Origin: Akkermansia muciniphila
Lineage (GTDB): Bacteria > Verrucomicrobiota > Verrucomicrobiia > Limisphaerales > SIAT01
Direction: 5' to 3'
DNA length: 38,956 nt
NCBI GenBank assembly: GCA_945900775.1
Contig: CAMDJP010000027.1
Span: 1 to 38,956, forward strand
This document shows, in pieces, positions 1 through 7,541 of this stretch. The notes beneath the pieces were generated by a model, which made no database searches, had not been told where the DNA came from, and saw nothing but the letters and a program-made list of their open reading frames with translations. The first letter of the stretch is position 1, and every line of letters starts with the position of its first letter. The position numbers and the translations under genes are program-made.

Positions 1-140
1 AACTCGCCAACTCGCCAACTCGCCAACTCGCCAACTCGCCAACTCGCCAACTCGCCAACTCGCCAACTCGCCAACTCGCCAACTCGCCAACTCGCCAACT
101 CGCCAACCTCGCCAACCTCGCCAACCTCGCCAACCTCGCC
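1..140. repeat. Tandem array: 13 x 8-bp then 4 x 9-bp units
   Basis: Positions 1-104 are thirteen perfect head-to-tail copies of AACTCGCC. Positions 105-140 are four perfect copies of AACCTCGCC, the same unit with one extra C. The array touches the left edge, so its true length is unknown, and it ends exactly at the ATG at 141. The 8-mer has no stop codon in any phase relevant to the downstream gene and no start codon. No Shine-Dalgarno sequence or promoter can be recognised inside it. The switch from 8- to 9-bp units suggests an indel that was later amplified by slippage. Confidence 0.97.
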
Positions 141-1523
141 ATGAACCAACAGCCTCGCATCTTCTCCCGTCTCCTCTTCCCCGCACTTGGAGCGCTCATT
201 GCGGGCAGCATCTTGGCCGCCGAGCCGATTTTGGAGGACTGGTCGCAGTTCCTCGGCCCACGCGCCGATGGCACCTCGAGAGAGACAGGCCTCATCGACC
301 GCTTCCCTTCGCTCGGGCCACCACTGATTTGGGAGAAAGAAATCGGCACCGGCTACAGCGCGCCGAGCGTGCGCGGAAATCTGCTCGTGCTGCATCACCG
401 CATCAAGAACGAGGAAATCGTTGAGGCGTTTGAGGCTGCGACCGGCAAGTCCCTTTGGAAATACGGCTATCCCACGAGCTACACTGATCCGTTCGGGTAC
501 AACAACGGGCCGCGCGGCTCGCCACTTCTTTCCGCGGAACGCTGCTACACCTTCGGCGCCGAAGGCGTGCTGCTGTGCCTGGACTTAAGCACCGGCAAAC
601 AAATCTGGCGGCGCGACACGGCGAAGGATTTCGATGTGCCCGAGGCGTTCTTCGGTGTCGGCAGCACACCGATTCTTGAGGGCGACAAATTGATTGTGAT
701 TGTCGGAGGCCAACCGAACTCGGGCGTTGTCGCTTTCGACACGAAGACCGGCAAGACGGTGTGGGAAAGTGTCGGCAAAAAAAACTGGGAAGGTCAGCCG
801 ATGATTGGTTGGCCGGGCGACCGCGAGGTGGTCTGGCGCACGTGGGACAAGCAAGCTAGCTATGCCACGCCGGTCGCAGCCACAGTGAACGGAGAGCGTG
901 TGGTCTTCGCGCTGATGGGACAGGGATTGGTCGCGCTCAATCCGACGAACGGCCTGCCACACTTTAGCCGCTGGTTCCGCGCGCAGGTGAACGAGTCGGT
1001 CAACGCTGCAAACCCGGTCGTCGTCGGCAACTCAGTGTTCTGCTCGGCCGCTTATTACAACGTCGGTTCGTTCCTGCTCGATCTAAAGCCGAGCAACAAA
1101 ACATTCACGCAAACGTGGGCTGGACGTTCGCTCGAGATTCACTGGACGACGCCGATTTACCACGATGGTTTTCTCTACGCGTTTAGCGGGCGAAACGAAC
1201 CGGACGCCTCGTTCCGCTGCGTGGATTTCAAAACCGGAAAAGTTGCGTGGGAACGGGACGAAAGCTGGCGCGCTCACAGTAGTAAGCAGCCGTCCGTGTA
1301 TGGCCGCGGCTCAGCCATTATGGCCGACGGCAAGCTAATCGTGCTCGGTGAAGGCGGCCTGCTCGGGCTCTTTCAGGTGAACTCGAAACAGTCGGAGGAA
1401 ATCGCCCGGTGGCAGGTGCCTCAGCTCCACTATCCCTGCTGGGCCGCTCCCGTCCTCTCACGCAAGAAACTCTACCTGCGCAGCGAGGACCGACTGCTCT
1501 GCCTGAACTTTGAGAAGAAGTAA
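141..1523 (+). CDS. Secreted PQQ-like beta-propeller repeat protein
   Basis: A 460-residue protein of the PQQ-binding-like / BamB-type beta-propeller family. Residues 1-27 form a signal peptide: basic start, hydrophobic core LLFPALGALIAGSIL, and likely cleavage after LAA, so the mature protein is extracytoplasmic. Blades carry the family signature of a Gly-Lys pair followed by Trp, seen in GKSLW, GKQIW, GKTVW and GKVAW. Such proteins are abundant in Verrucomicrobiota and Planctomycetota. Most are structural or sugar- and polymer-associated, and few have a known enzyme activity. No quinoprotein dehydrogenase metal site or cytochrome domain is seen, so a real PQQ enzyme is unlikely. The start is set by the signal peptide. 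The tandem repeat array forms the entire visible upstream region. The gene converges on the MFS gene, 57 bp away. Confidence 0.85.
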   Translation: MNQQPRIFSRLLFPALGALIAGSILAAEPILEDWSQFLGPRADGTSRETGLIDRFPSLGPPLIWEKEIGTGYSAPSVRGNLLVLHHRIKNEEIVEAFEAATGKSLWKYGYPTSYTDPFGYNNGPRGSPLLSAERCYTFGAEGVLLCLDLSTGKQIWRRDTAKDFDVPEAFFGVGSTPILEGDKLIVIVGGQPNSGVVAFDTKTGKTVWESVGKKNWEGQPMIGWPGDREVVWRTWDKQASYATPVAATVNGERVVFALMGQGLVALNPTNGLPHFSRWFRAQVNESVNAANPVVVGNSVFCSAAYYNVGSFLLDLKPSNKTFTQTWAGRSLEIHWTTPIYHDGFLYAFSGRNEPDASFRCVDFKTGKVAWERDESWRAHSSKQPSVYGRGSAIMADGKLIVLGEGGLLGLFQVNSKQSEEIARWQVPQLHYPCWAAPVLSRKKLYLRSEDRLLCLNFEKK

Positions 1524-1580
1524 GGCGCGGACACAGACAAGCGGGTTTCCAACTTACAGTCGGGCACCCGCTGCGGACTG

Positions 1581-3080
1581 TCAGTGTGCGAATCCTTTTT
1601 CATCCTCCGGCAACGGTTGATCCTTCGTCTCCTTCGCGAAGGGCAGCACCGCCAAGCCGAGCAGGAAAACGCAGCACATCGTCAGTGCAGCAGGGCGCAT
1701 CGGCTCGGGAGAGTTGGCATAGACTTGGGTCTTCAGCAACCCAATCACTGGCACCCCAGCCGCCGCGATAAATCGGCCCACGTTGTAACAGAAGGAAGTT
1801 CCCGTGCTGCGCAGATGGGTGGGAAATAATTCCGGAAGGTAGATTGCATAGACCGCAAATACCGAGAGCTGGAAGAATCCCATAATCGGAATCAGCCAGA
1901 AGGTTTGGCTCGCGTCGCGGTAGAACCAGAAGGCACACGCCGTCGCCACCAGCGACGTCGAGAACGCTATGGCAAAAGCCGGTCGTCGTCCCAACTTCGC
2001 CGCCACCCAACTCGCGCTCAGCATCCCGAAGAACGCCCCAATTTGCAGCGTGAGCAGACCCCAACTCGCCCACTTGTCCACGAGTGGTCCGATGGTTTTT
2101 GTCTCGATAGATTTTTGGATCTCGGCGGCAGGCAACCCTTGCTTGGTAAGATTCGCATGCGCGTCCCTGATGACTTGCGGGACCGTATCGGTCGAGGTTG
2201 CAGCAGCAGTAGTAGCAGTCGCTTTCGCGTAATCCACATACGCGGCAGTGTAGGATTTGCGCAATACGGTGCGCACAAGTTCTGGCGTGTAGAAGCCGAT
2301 GCCCCAAAGTCCGATTACGCCAGAACAGACCAGAAGCATACCGATGATGGCGTTTCGTCGCCAGCGTGGCGTGGTGAAAAGCTCCTTGTAGGTGAAGGCG
2401 CTGTGTTTATCCAACTCGCCGGAGTCCTTCATCTGCTGCCAGCGCGCCGGCTCCTTCATCCGCGTACGGATAATGAGTGCGAGAAAGGCCGGAAGCGCCC
2501 CGATGACGAACATCCACCGCCAGGAGTTGCCGAGTGAGATGGCGCCAGTTTGCTCTAGGTTCGCCATGCCCATGCCGATCAGTGCGGCGGAGATGTTGCC
2601 AACCGCAGAGAGCGCCTGCAACGAGCCGAGAGCGCCGGAGCGGGCTTTCGCCGGCATAACCTCCGCCAGCAGCGCTACGCCCACCGCAAACTCGCCGCCG
2701 ACGCCCAGCCCGGTGATGAACCGGTAGAACGCAAAATCCCAAAACGTCTGCGACAGAGCGCTCAATCCCGTGCAGAGCGAGTAGATTAGGATTGTGATCA
2801 TCATCGTCTTCGCCCGTCCGATGCGATCCCCCAGCACACCAAACACCAATCCACCCGTGGCCCAGCCACACAGGAAGATTGAGGTCGCGTAACCACCCCA
2901 GAGCAAGGGGTCTTTGCCTGCCGGCAGGAGCGCCTTCATTGCGGGACCGCGCGAGAGCGTGAAAAGCTGCTGATCAAGACAATCAAACAGCCAGCCCAGT
3001 GCCGCTACGGCGAAGACGAACCAATGGTAAGGAGTAAGTCCACGCCACCAAGGCTGGGATGCGTTTGAATCATTGCTCAT
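1581..3080 (-). CDS. MFS transporter, metabolite:H+ symporter type
   Basis: A 499-residue inner-membrane protein with about 12 hydrophobic segments. The family's motif A is seen as GDRIGRAK after the second helix and again, weaker, as KLGRRP in the second half. Helix 4/5 contains GLGVGGEFAVG. This is typical of the sugar/metabolite:H+ symporter subgroups (AAHS/SHS/MHS-like), but the substrate cannot be read from sequence. Between the sixth/seventh helix region and the second half there is a hydrophilic Ala/Thr-rich stretch of about 60 residues. The frame is open upstream to a TTG at 3131, but the ATG at 3080 (MSNDSN) puts a short polar N-terminus before the first helix and is preferred. It lies on the same strand as rplQ but beyond the rplQ terminator, so it is probably transcribed separately. 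Confidence 0.85.
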   Translation of the reverse strand: MSNDSNASQPWWRGLTPYHWFVFAVAALGWLFDCLDQQLFTLSRGPAMKALLPAGKDPLLWGGYATSIFLCGWATGGLVFGVLGDRIGRAKTMMITILIYSLCTGLSALSQTFWDFAFYRFITGLGVGGEFAVGVALLAEVMPAKARSGALGSLQALSAVGNISAALIGMGMANLEQTGAISLGNSWRWMFVIGALPAFLALIIRTRMKEPARWQQMKDSGELDKHSAFTYKELFTTPRWRRNAIIGMLLVCSGVIGLWGIGFYTPELVRTVLRKSYTAAYVDYAKATATTAAATSTDTVPQVIRDAHANLTKQGLPAAEIQKSIETKTIGPLVDKWASWGLLTLQIGAFFGMLSASWVAAKLGRRPAFAIAFSTSLVATACAFWFYRDASQTFWLIPIMGFFQLSVFAVYAIYLPELFPTHLRSTGTSFCYNVGRFIAAAGVPVIGLLKTQVYANSPEPMRPAALTMCCVFLLGLAVLPFAKETKDQPLPEDEKGFAH

Positions 3081-3136
3081 TTTTGTTGATTGATTGCGCT
3101 GCGTTGTTAGCAGGACACTGATGGGCAGCAAAGGTT

Positions 3137-3179
3137 TTATTTTAGAAAAGAAAAAGGCCCGTCCTTGGGGACGGGCCTT
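3137..3179 (-). terminator. Rho-independent terminator of the ribosomal superoperon
   Basis: A 9-bp perfect GC stem, GGCCCGTCC (3156-3164) with GGACGGGCC (3169-3177), closes a 4-nt loop and can be extended by two A-T pairs. On the minus strand it is followed by a T-rich tract (3137-3153 read in reverse). It sits 19 nt after the rplQ stop codon and marks the end of the long minus-strand ribosomal protein cluster. Confidence 0.9.
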
Positions 3180-3197
3180 CGTGAACTTGTAGACCGT

Positions 3198-3683
3198 TTA
3201 CTTCTTGGCCTCGACGGCCTTCTCCTCAGTCTTAACCGGCGCAGCCACCTCGGCGGGTTGCTCGACCCACTCAAGAATAGCAAGCGGAGCTTGATCACCT
3301 TGGCGCTGGTGAAGCTTGAGGATACGGGTGTAGCCACCCTTGCGCTCTTTGAAGAGCGGGGCGATGTCCTCGAAAAGAATGCGGACAACATCCTCGTCCT
3401 TGCGCCACGCATCGCGCAGCGTTTTGCCTTTCACAGTGGGCGTGCCCTTGAAATGGGTGCGCGAGTGTTGGCGGAGACGGGCGGAAACGAGACGGCGGGC
3501 ATGGAGGGACCCAGCCTTGCCGAGCGTGACCATCTTGTCCGCCACGGAACGGGCGGCCTTGGCCTTGGCCAAGGTGGTGGTCACGCGCTTGTGCTTGATG
3601 AGGCTGCACACGAGGTTAGCCAGCATCGCATTGCGATGTTCGCCAGTGCGGCCGAGTTTAGCAGTGCGTGTAAGGTGTCGCAT
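3198..3683 (-). CDS. rplQ: 50S ribosomal protein L17
   Basis: Large-subunit protein at the peptide exit region. It starts with the family signature MRHLTRTAKLGRT and has GGYTRILKL near the end of the core. At 161 residues it is longer than the usual ~120-130. The surplus is a C-terminal Ala/Glu/Lys-rich tail (about residues 140-161, ending KTEEKAVEAKK). A GGAG Shine-Dalgarno sequence lies about 7 nt before the ATG. It is the last gene of the alpha block, 20 nt after rpoA, and is followed by a strong terminator. Confidence 0.98.
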   Translation of the reverse strand: MRHLTRTAKLGRTGEHRNAMLANLVCSLIKHKRVTTTLAKAKAARSVADKMVTLGKAGSLHARRLVSARLRQHSRTHFKGTPTVKGKTLRDAWRKDEDVVRILFEDIAPLFKERKGGYTRILKLHQRQGDQAPLAILEWVEQPAEVAAPVKTEEKAVEAKK

Positions 3684-3703
3684 AATTCACTCCGGGAAAC
3701 GGC

Positions 3704-4720
3704 TCAAGCCTCAAGCGGACCGGGTTCCTTGGGCGCCTCAAACAGAACGGCGTCGAAGGTCATCCCTAAAGAAAGGCCGAGGGCGGTGAGCTTGTCCTTA
3801 ATCTCGTTCAGCGACTTCTTACCGAAGTTGCGGTACTTGAGCATGTCGGCTTCGGTCTTCATCGCGAGCTGGCCGACAGTGGTGAGGTTGGCATTGTTAA
3901 GGCAGTTGGCGGCGCGGACGGAGAGTTCGATCTCGTTCACGCTCATCGATAGGAGCTTCTTGAGCTTGGATTTCTCCTCATCCTGCTTCTGCTCGGCCTC
4001 TTCAAACTCGACGGCGTTCTCGTCGTAGTTCACGAAAACGTCGAGGTGGTGGCGGAGGATGCCCGAGGCCTGCAAGAGGGCGTCCTGCGGGGCGATGCGG
4101 CCGTCGGTCCAAATCTCGATGACAAGGCGGTCATAGTCGGTGCGCTGACCGACGCGCGCGGCCTCGACGCTGTAGCGGACGCGAGTGACCGGGCTGAAGA
4201 TGGAATCAATGGCGATGACACCGATGGCCTGATCTACCTTCTTGTTCTCATCGCCGGGGCAGAAACCACGGCCGACGCGCACCTCCAACTCCATCGCGAA
4301 CTTCTTCTTTTTGTCGAGGGTGCAGATGCGCTGCTTGGGATTGACGACCTCGATGTTCTGGTCGCACTCGATGTCGCCGGCAGTAACGGCTCCCTCCTTA
4401 TTGACGGAGAGGAGAAGTGTATGGGTCTCACGCGTGTGGCACCTAAAGAGAACCTTCTTCAGGTTCAGGACGATGTCGGTGACATCCTCGACCACGCCGT
4501 CCACGGTAGCGAACTCGTGCTGAGCGCCGTCGATCTTGACAGAGGTAATCGCCCCACCCTCGAGCGAGGAGAGTAGCACGCGGCGGAGCGAATTGCCGAC
4601 GGTGTGACCGTAGCCCGTCTCAAACGGCTCAGCCGTAAACTTGGCGTAGGTGGCGGTGGCGGTGGATTCGTCCTTACCCAAAAGCTTGGGCAACTCGAAA
4701 CGTCCTAGACGTACTGGCAT
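3704..4720 (-). CDS. rpoA: DNA-directed RNA polymerase subunit alpha
   Basis: 338 residues, normal for the family. The N-terminal domain, which dimerises and scaffolds beta/beta', carries GHTVGNSLRRVLLSS (residues 38-52). A charged linker (about 237-256, rich in Glu/Lys/Gln) leads to the C-terminal domain that contacts UP-element DNA and activators. That domain is recognisable from LSVRAANCL, in which Arg269 aligns with E. coli Arg265. The gene lies between rpsD and rplQ as in most alpha operons. A purine-rich GGAAAG precedes the ATG. Confidence 0.98.
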   Translation of the reverse strand: MPVRLGRFELPKLLGKDESTATATYAKFTAEPFETGYGHTVGNSLRRVLLSSLEGGAITSVKIDGAQHEFATVDGVVEDVTDIVLNLKKVLFRCHTRETHTLLLSVNKEGAVTAGDIECDQNIEVVNPKQRICTLDKKKKFAMELEVRVGRGFCPGDENKKVDQAIGVIAIDSIFSPVTRVRYSVEAARVGQRTDYDRLVIEIWTDGRIAPQDALLQASGILRHHLDVFVNYDENAVEFEEAEQKQDEEKSKLKKLLSMSVNEIELSVRAANCLNNANLTTVGQLAMKTEADMLKYRNFGKKSLNEIKDKLTALGLSLGMTFDAVLFEAPKEPGPLEA

Positions 4721-4821
4721 TGTTTTCTTTCCGGCAAATTTAAACTGACCAATCCGGTTTATTCCCGCTTCCGGAACGGTCCTTGTATTTGCCTATTTAT
4801 GCCCCTCGCGGGGCGGGTTCA
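4721..4821 (-). promoter_or_regulatory. rpsD-rpoA intergenic leader with two hairpins
   Basis: This 101-nt spacer is long for the cluster. On the minus strand it can form GCCCC-GCGA-GGGGC (4801-4814), a 5-bp GC stem capped by a GNRA-type tetraloop, just after the rpsD stop. A second stem, TCCGG/CCGGA (4753-4757 with 4771-4775), has a 13-nt loop. Neither is followed by a T tract, so these look more like processing, stability or regulatory elements than terminators. A role in setting rpoA against ribosomal protein output is inference only. Confidence 0.35.
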
Positions 4822-5433
4822 TCAGCGGGAATAAAACTCGACGACGACTTGCTCGTTGGCAATCGGCTGAATCTCATCCCGCGACGGGATGCGAACGACG
4901 GTGCCCTTGAAGGCCTCTTTGTTCAGGAGCAGCCACTCCGGCACGGTGCGGCTGGTGGAAACTTCTAGGCCCTTCGTCGCCAGCTGACGGGAGACATTCG
5001 AATTCTTAATCTCGACCACGTCGTTCACCTTGAGAGCGTACGAGGGGGCGCTGGCCTTGCGACCGTTCACCTTCACGTGACCGTGGGCGACCATCTGGCG
5101 CGCAGCAGCACGAGTGTTGCCGAAACCGAGGCTGAACACCACGCTATCGAGACGGGTCTCGAGAATCTGAAGCATTGTCTCGCCCGTCACACCACGACGG
5201 CCGAGTGCCTTCTTGTAAACGCCGCGAAACTGGCGCTCCATCAGCCCGTAGTAATAACGGAGCTTCTGCTTCTCTTGCAGGGCCTGACCGTACTCGGTGA
5301 CCTTGGGGCGGCGGGCTTTGGGGCCGTGGACGCCGGGGGCGTAATTCTTACGCTCGAGATATTTCGAGGGGCCGAAGATCGGTATTCCAAAGCGCCGGCT
5401 GATGCGGACGCGGGGACCAGTGTAACGTGCCAT
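4822..5433 (-). CDS. rpsD: 30S ribosomal protein S4
   Basis: 203 residues. It starts MARYTGPRVRISRRFGIPIFG and has the S4 RNA-binding domain around LDSVVFSLGF...ARQMVAHGHVKVNG. It is a primary 16S rRNA binder and part of the mRNA entry site. The N-terminal zinc-ribbon cysteines of some S4 proteins are absent, so this is the zinc-free form. In other bacteria S4 is the autoregulator of the alpha operon, and its place between rpsK and rpoA fits. No Shine-Dalgarno sequence is visible before the ATG. Confidence 0.98.
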   Translation of the reverse strand: MARYTGPRVRISRRFGIPIFGPSKYLERKNYAPGVHGPKARRPKVTEYGQALQEKQKLRYYYGLMERQFRGVYKKALGRRGVTGETMLQILETRLDSVVFSLGFGNTRAAARQMVAHGHVKVNGRKASAPSYALKVNDVVEIKNSNVSRQLATKGLEVSTSRTVPEWLLLNKEAFKGTVVRIPSRDEIQPIANEQVVVEFYSR

Positions 5434-5467
5434 AGCTTAAAATCGGGTTGAACTTTGCACTCTGTAA

Positions 5468-5995
5468 CTAGACGCGGCGCTTCTTGCTCGGCCGGCAGCC
5501 GTTGTGCGGCACCGGCGTTACATCCTTGATGGTGGTGATTTCGAGGCCGATGGCCTGCAGCGCGCGGATAGCGGACTCGCGGCCGGAGCCAGGCCCTTTC
5601 ACACGTACTTCCACCTCGCGAAGACCGTGCGACATCGCTTGACGCGCGGCGTCTTGCGCCACCTGCTGGGCGGCGAAGGCGGTGCTACGGCGCGAGCCCT
5701 TGAATCCGACGCGGCCACCAGCCGACCAGCCGAGCACGTTGCCCTGCATATCGGTGATGGTCACCTGGGTGTTGTTGAACGTGGCCAGAATGTTGGCGAT
5801 GCCAACGGCAACGTTCTTCGAGCCCTTGGCTTTGACAATCTTCGCCGGACCGACACCTTCACCGAGCAACTCAGCGGCGGTGGGGGCAGCCATGGCCGCG
5901 ACAATAGCGGGCGCAGCAGCAGGAGCAGCGGACTTGGCCGCCGCGGCAGCAGCGTCTTTCTTCGGGGAGGGTTTCTTCTTGGTCTCGTCAGCCAT
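5468..5995 (-). CDS. rpsK: 30S ribosomal protein S11 with Ala/Lys-rich N-terminal extension
   Basis: The core from about residue 56 is a typical S11: [12 protein letters not shown], the [14 protein letters not shown] stretch, and a C-terminal [12 protein letters not shown] that retains the Asn-Gly site known to form isoaspartate in E. coli. The whole protein is 175 residues against about 129 usually. The extra ~50 residues are low-complexity, with Lys/Pro first (KKKPSPKK) and then Ala-rich ([16 protein letters not shown]), and are probably disordered. S11 lies on the platform near the mRNA exit and anti-Shine-Dalgarno region. No Shine-Dalgarno sequence precedes the ATG at 5995. Confidence 0.96.
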   Translation of the reverse strand: MADETKKKPSPKKDAAAAAAKSAAPAAAPAIVAAMAAPTAAELLGEGVGPAKIVKAKGSKNVAVGIANILATFNNTQVTITDMQGNVLGWSAGGRVGFKGSRRSTAFAAQQVAQDAARQAMSHGLREVEVRVKGPGSGRESAIRALQAIGLEITTIKDVTPVPHNGCRPSKKRRV

Positions 5996-6010
5996 AATAA
6001 ATCAAATCGG

Positions 6011-6406
6011 TTAGGTGGTGCCAGCCTTGGCGCTCGGATTGCGCTGCGTGCCAACGGTCCGACGCGGGCCCTTGCGGGTGCGAGAGTTCGTTTGCGTGCG
6101 CTGACCGCGGACGGGCAGACCGCGCATGTGGCGGATGCCGCGATAGCTCTTGATGCCCTGCAACCGCTTGAGGTTGAGGCCGATTTCTCGGCGCAGGTCG
6201 CCCTCGATGACGTACTTGCCATCCTGAATGGCATGAACAATCTGCGAGAGCTGCTGCTCGGTCAGATCCTTCGCGCGGATGGCCGGATCGATTTTGGCAT
6301 TGACCAGGATCTCCTTCGCGTTGACAGGACCGATGCCATAGACATAGCGCAGGGCGATGTCGATGCGCTTGTTGGCCGGAATATCTACACCAATAATACG
6401 GGGCAT
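6011..6406 (-). CDS. rpsM: 30S ribosomal protein S13
   Basis: 131 residues. It has the start [15 protein letters not shown], the helix-two-turn-helix region ALRYVYGIG, and the conserved C-terminal [18 protein letters not shown] that reaches toward the P-site tRNA. It is in the 30S head, bridging to the 50S subunit. First gene of the alpha block, immediately after rpmJ and 15 nt before rpsK. Confidence 0.98.
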   Translation of the reverse strand: MPRIIGVDIPANKRIDIALRYVYGIGPVNAKEILVNAKIDPAIRAKDLTEQQLSQIVHAIQDGKYVIEGDLRREIGLNLKRLQGIKSYRGIRHMRGLPVRGQRTQTNSRTRKGPRRTVGTQRNPSAKAGTT

Positions 6407-6417
6407 AAAAACCTTGG

Positions 6418-6531
6418 TTAACCTTGCCGTTGCTTGTGGCGGGTATTGCTGCAGATCACGCGAAGCACACCTTTGCGCTTCACGATCTTACAGTTCTCAC
6501 ACAATCTCTTTACTGACGCGCGAACTTTCAT
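6418..6531 (-). CDS. rpmJ: 50S ribosomal protein L36 (zinc-binding form)
   Basis: A 37-residue protein translated directly from the minus strand. It begins [15 protein letters not shown] and ends RHKQRQG, the classic L36 pattern. Cys11, Cys14, Cys27 and His32 form the zinc-ribbon set, so this is the zinc-containing paralogue type. It lies between infA (6 nt upstream) and rpsM (11 nt downstream), its usual place. Confidence 0.97.
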   Translation of the reverse strand: MKVRASVKRLCENCKIVKRKGVLRVICSNTRHKQRQG

Positions 6532-6537
6532 ATGTCT

Positions 6538-6768
6538 CTACTTCACTAAATTGTTTTCCAACTCGCCGATAATCCGGCTCACCGACAGGTCGAACGGCGA
6601 AAGCTCGACCGTCAACCGATTCCCCACCACCAACCGACCGTCGAGCCCGCGCGACCGTTTGGTCGTGTGAGCCATCAACCGGTAACGGTTGGCCAACTCC
6701 ACCCGGGCCAACCCTGGCCGCAACACCTCGACAATCAGCGCTTCGGCGCGGAGAGTTTCCGAGGCCAT
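6538..6768 (-). CDS. infA: Translation initiation factor IF-1, divergent
   Basis: A 76-residue OB-fold protein in the standard infA position between map and rpmJ. It retains RVELANRYRLMAH, aligned with the usual RVEL-NG---AH, and TVELSPFDLSVSRI, aligned with VELSPYDL--GRI. It has lost the middle signature: the usual HISGKMRK-YIRI segment is replaced by HTTKRSRGLDGRLVV. IF-1 occupies the 30S A site during initiation, and that segment contacts 16S rRNA, so function may be altered. The ATG lies inside the last codons of map (34-nt overlap), implying translational coupling. It could be a second IF-1 paralogue with a canonical copy elsewhere. Confidence 0.85.
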   Translation of the reverse strand: MASETLRAEALIVEVLRPGLARVELANRYRLMAHTTKRSRGLDGRLVVGNRLTVELSPFDLSVSRIIGELENNLVK

Positions 6769-7505
6769 GTCAAAATCTCCGGCTGACCGTCCGTGACGGC
6801 GATGGTGTGTTCAAAATGCGCCGACGGCTTCCCGTCTCGCGTCACCACCGTCCATCCGTCTTTCAAAAATTTCACCGCCGGCCCGCCGGCGTTCACCATC
6901 GGCTCAATCGCTATCGTCATCCCGGGCTTCAGCACCGGCGACCGACCGCTCTCGTAAAAATTCGGAATCTGCGGCTCTTCGTGCATCGAGCGACCGACCC
7001 CGTGACCGACGAACTCCCGCACAACGCTGAAACCATTAGCTTCCACGCGCTCCTGAACGGCCCGCGAGATGTCCGCAACGCGGTTCCCCGCCAAAGCGCG
7101 AGAAATACCATCGTAGAGAGACTGCTCCGTGACTTCAATCAATTTTTGCGTCGCCAAGTCACAGGCCCCTACCGGCACCGTTCGCGCCGTGTCGCCGATA
7201 AATCCGTCAAAGATCACACCGACATCCAAGCTCACGATATCGCCAAACTGTACATGACGATCACCAGCCAACCCGTGTACCACCTGCTCGTTCACCGAGA
7301 TACAAGTGTGGCACGGATAGCCGCGATAGCCCAAAAAAGCGCTCCGCGCACCGTAAAATCCGATCCGCGCCGCCGCGTACTCGTCTATCTCTCGCGTCGT
7401 CACGCCGGGCTTGATCCAGCCCGCCACGTCTTCCAGCACCGACCCAGCTAGCCCGCCGACCAGCCGCATCGCCTCCAGTTCCTCCGCAGTCTTGATGACA
7501 ATCAT
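6735..7505 (-). CDS. map: Methionine aminopeptidase type I
   Basis: 256 residues of the pita-bread metalloprotease family, which removes the N-terminal Met from new proteins. All key residues are seen: His77 (HGLAG), metal ligands Asp94 (SLDVG) and Asp105 (GDTA), His168 (GHGVG), Glu201 (IEPM) and Glu232 (HFEHT). No N-terminal zinc finger extension is present. The gene follows secY after 36 nt, without the adk gene that often lies between them. Its 3' end overlaps infA by 34 nt. Confidence 0.97.
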   Translation of the reverse strand: MIVIKTAEELEAMRLVGGLAGSVLEDVAGWIKPGVTTREIDEYAAARIGFYGARSAFLGYRGYPCHTCISVNEQVVHGLAGDRHVQFGDIVSLDVGVIFDGFIGDTARTVPVGACDLATQKLIEVTEQSLYDGISRALAGNRVADISRAVQERVEANGFSVVREFVGHGVGRSMHEEPQIPNFYESGRSPVLKPGMTIAIEPMVNAGGPAVKFLKDGWTVVTRDGKPSAHFEHTIAVTDGQPEILTWPRKLSAPKR

Positions 7506-7541
7506 CGCGATGCGTCCGTTCGTCCACTTTCGCCGACTGGA

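Noticed and set aside
1-140. CRISPR array
   Set aside because: The units are 8-9 bp with no spacers, far too short and perfectly contiguous, and no cas genes are nearby.
1524-1580. Possible terminator between the propeller gene and the MFS gene
   Set aside because: GCGGGT/ACCCGC (1541-1546 with 1566-1571) has only 6 bp, a 19-nt loop and no adjacent T tract.
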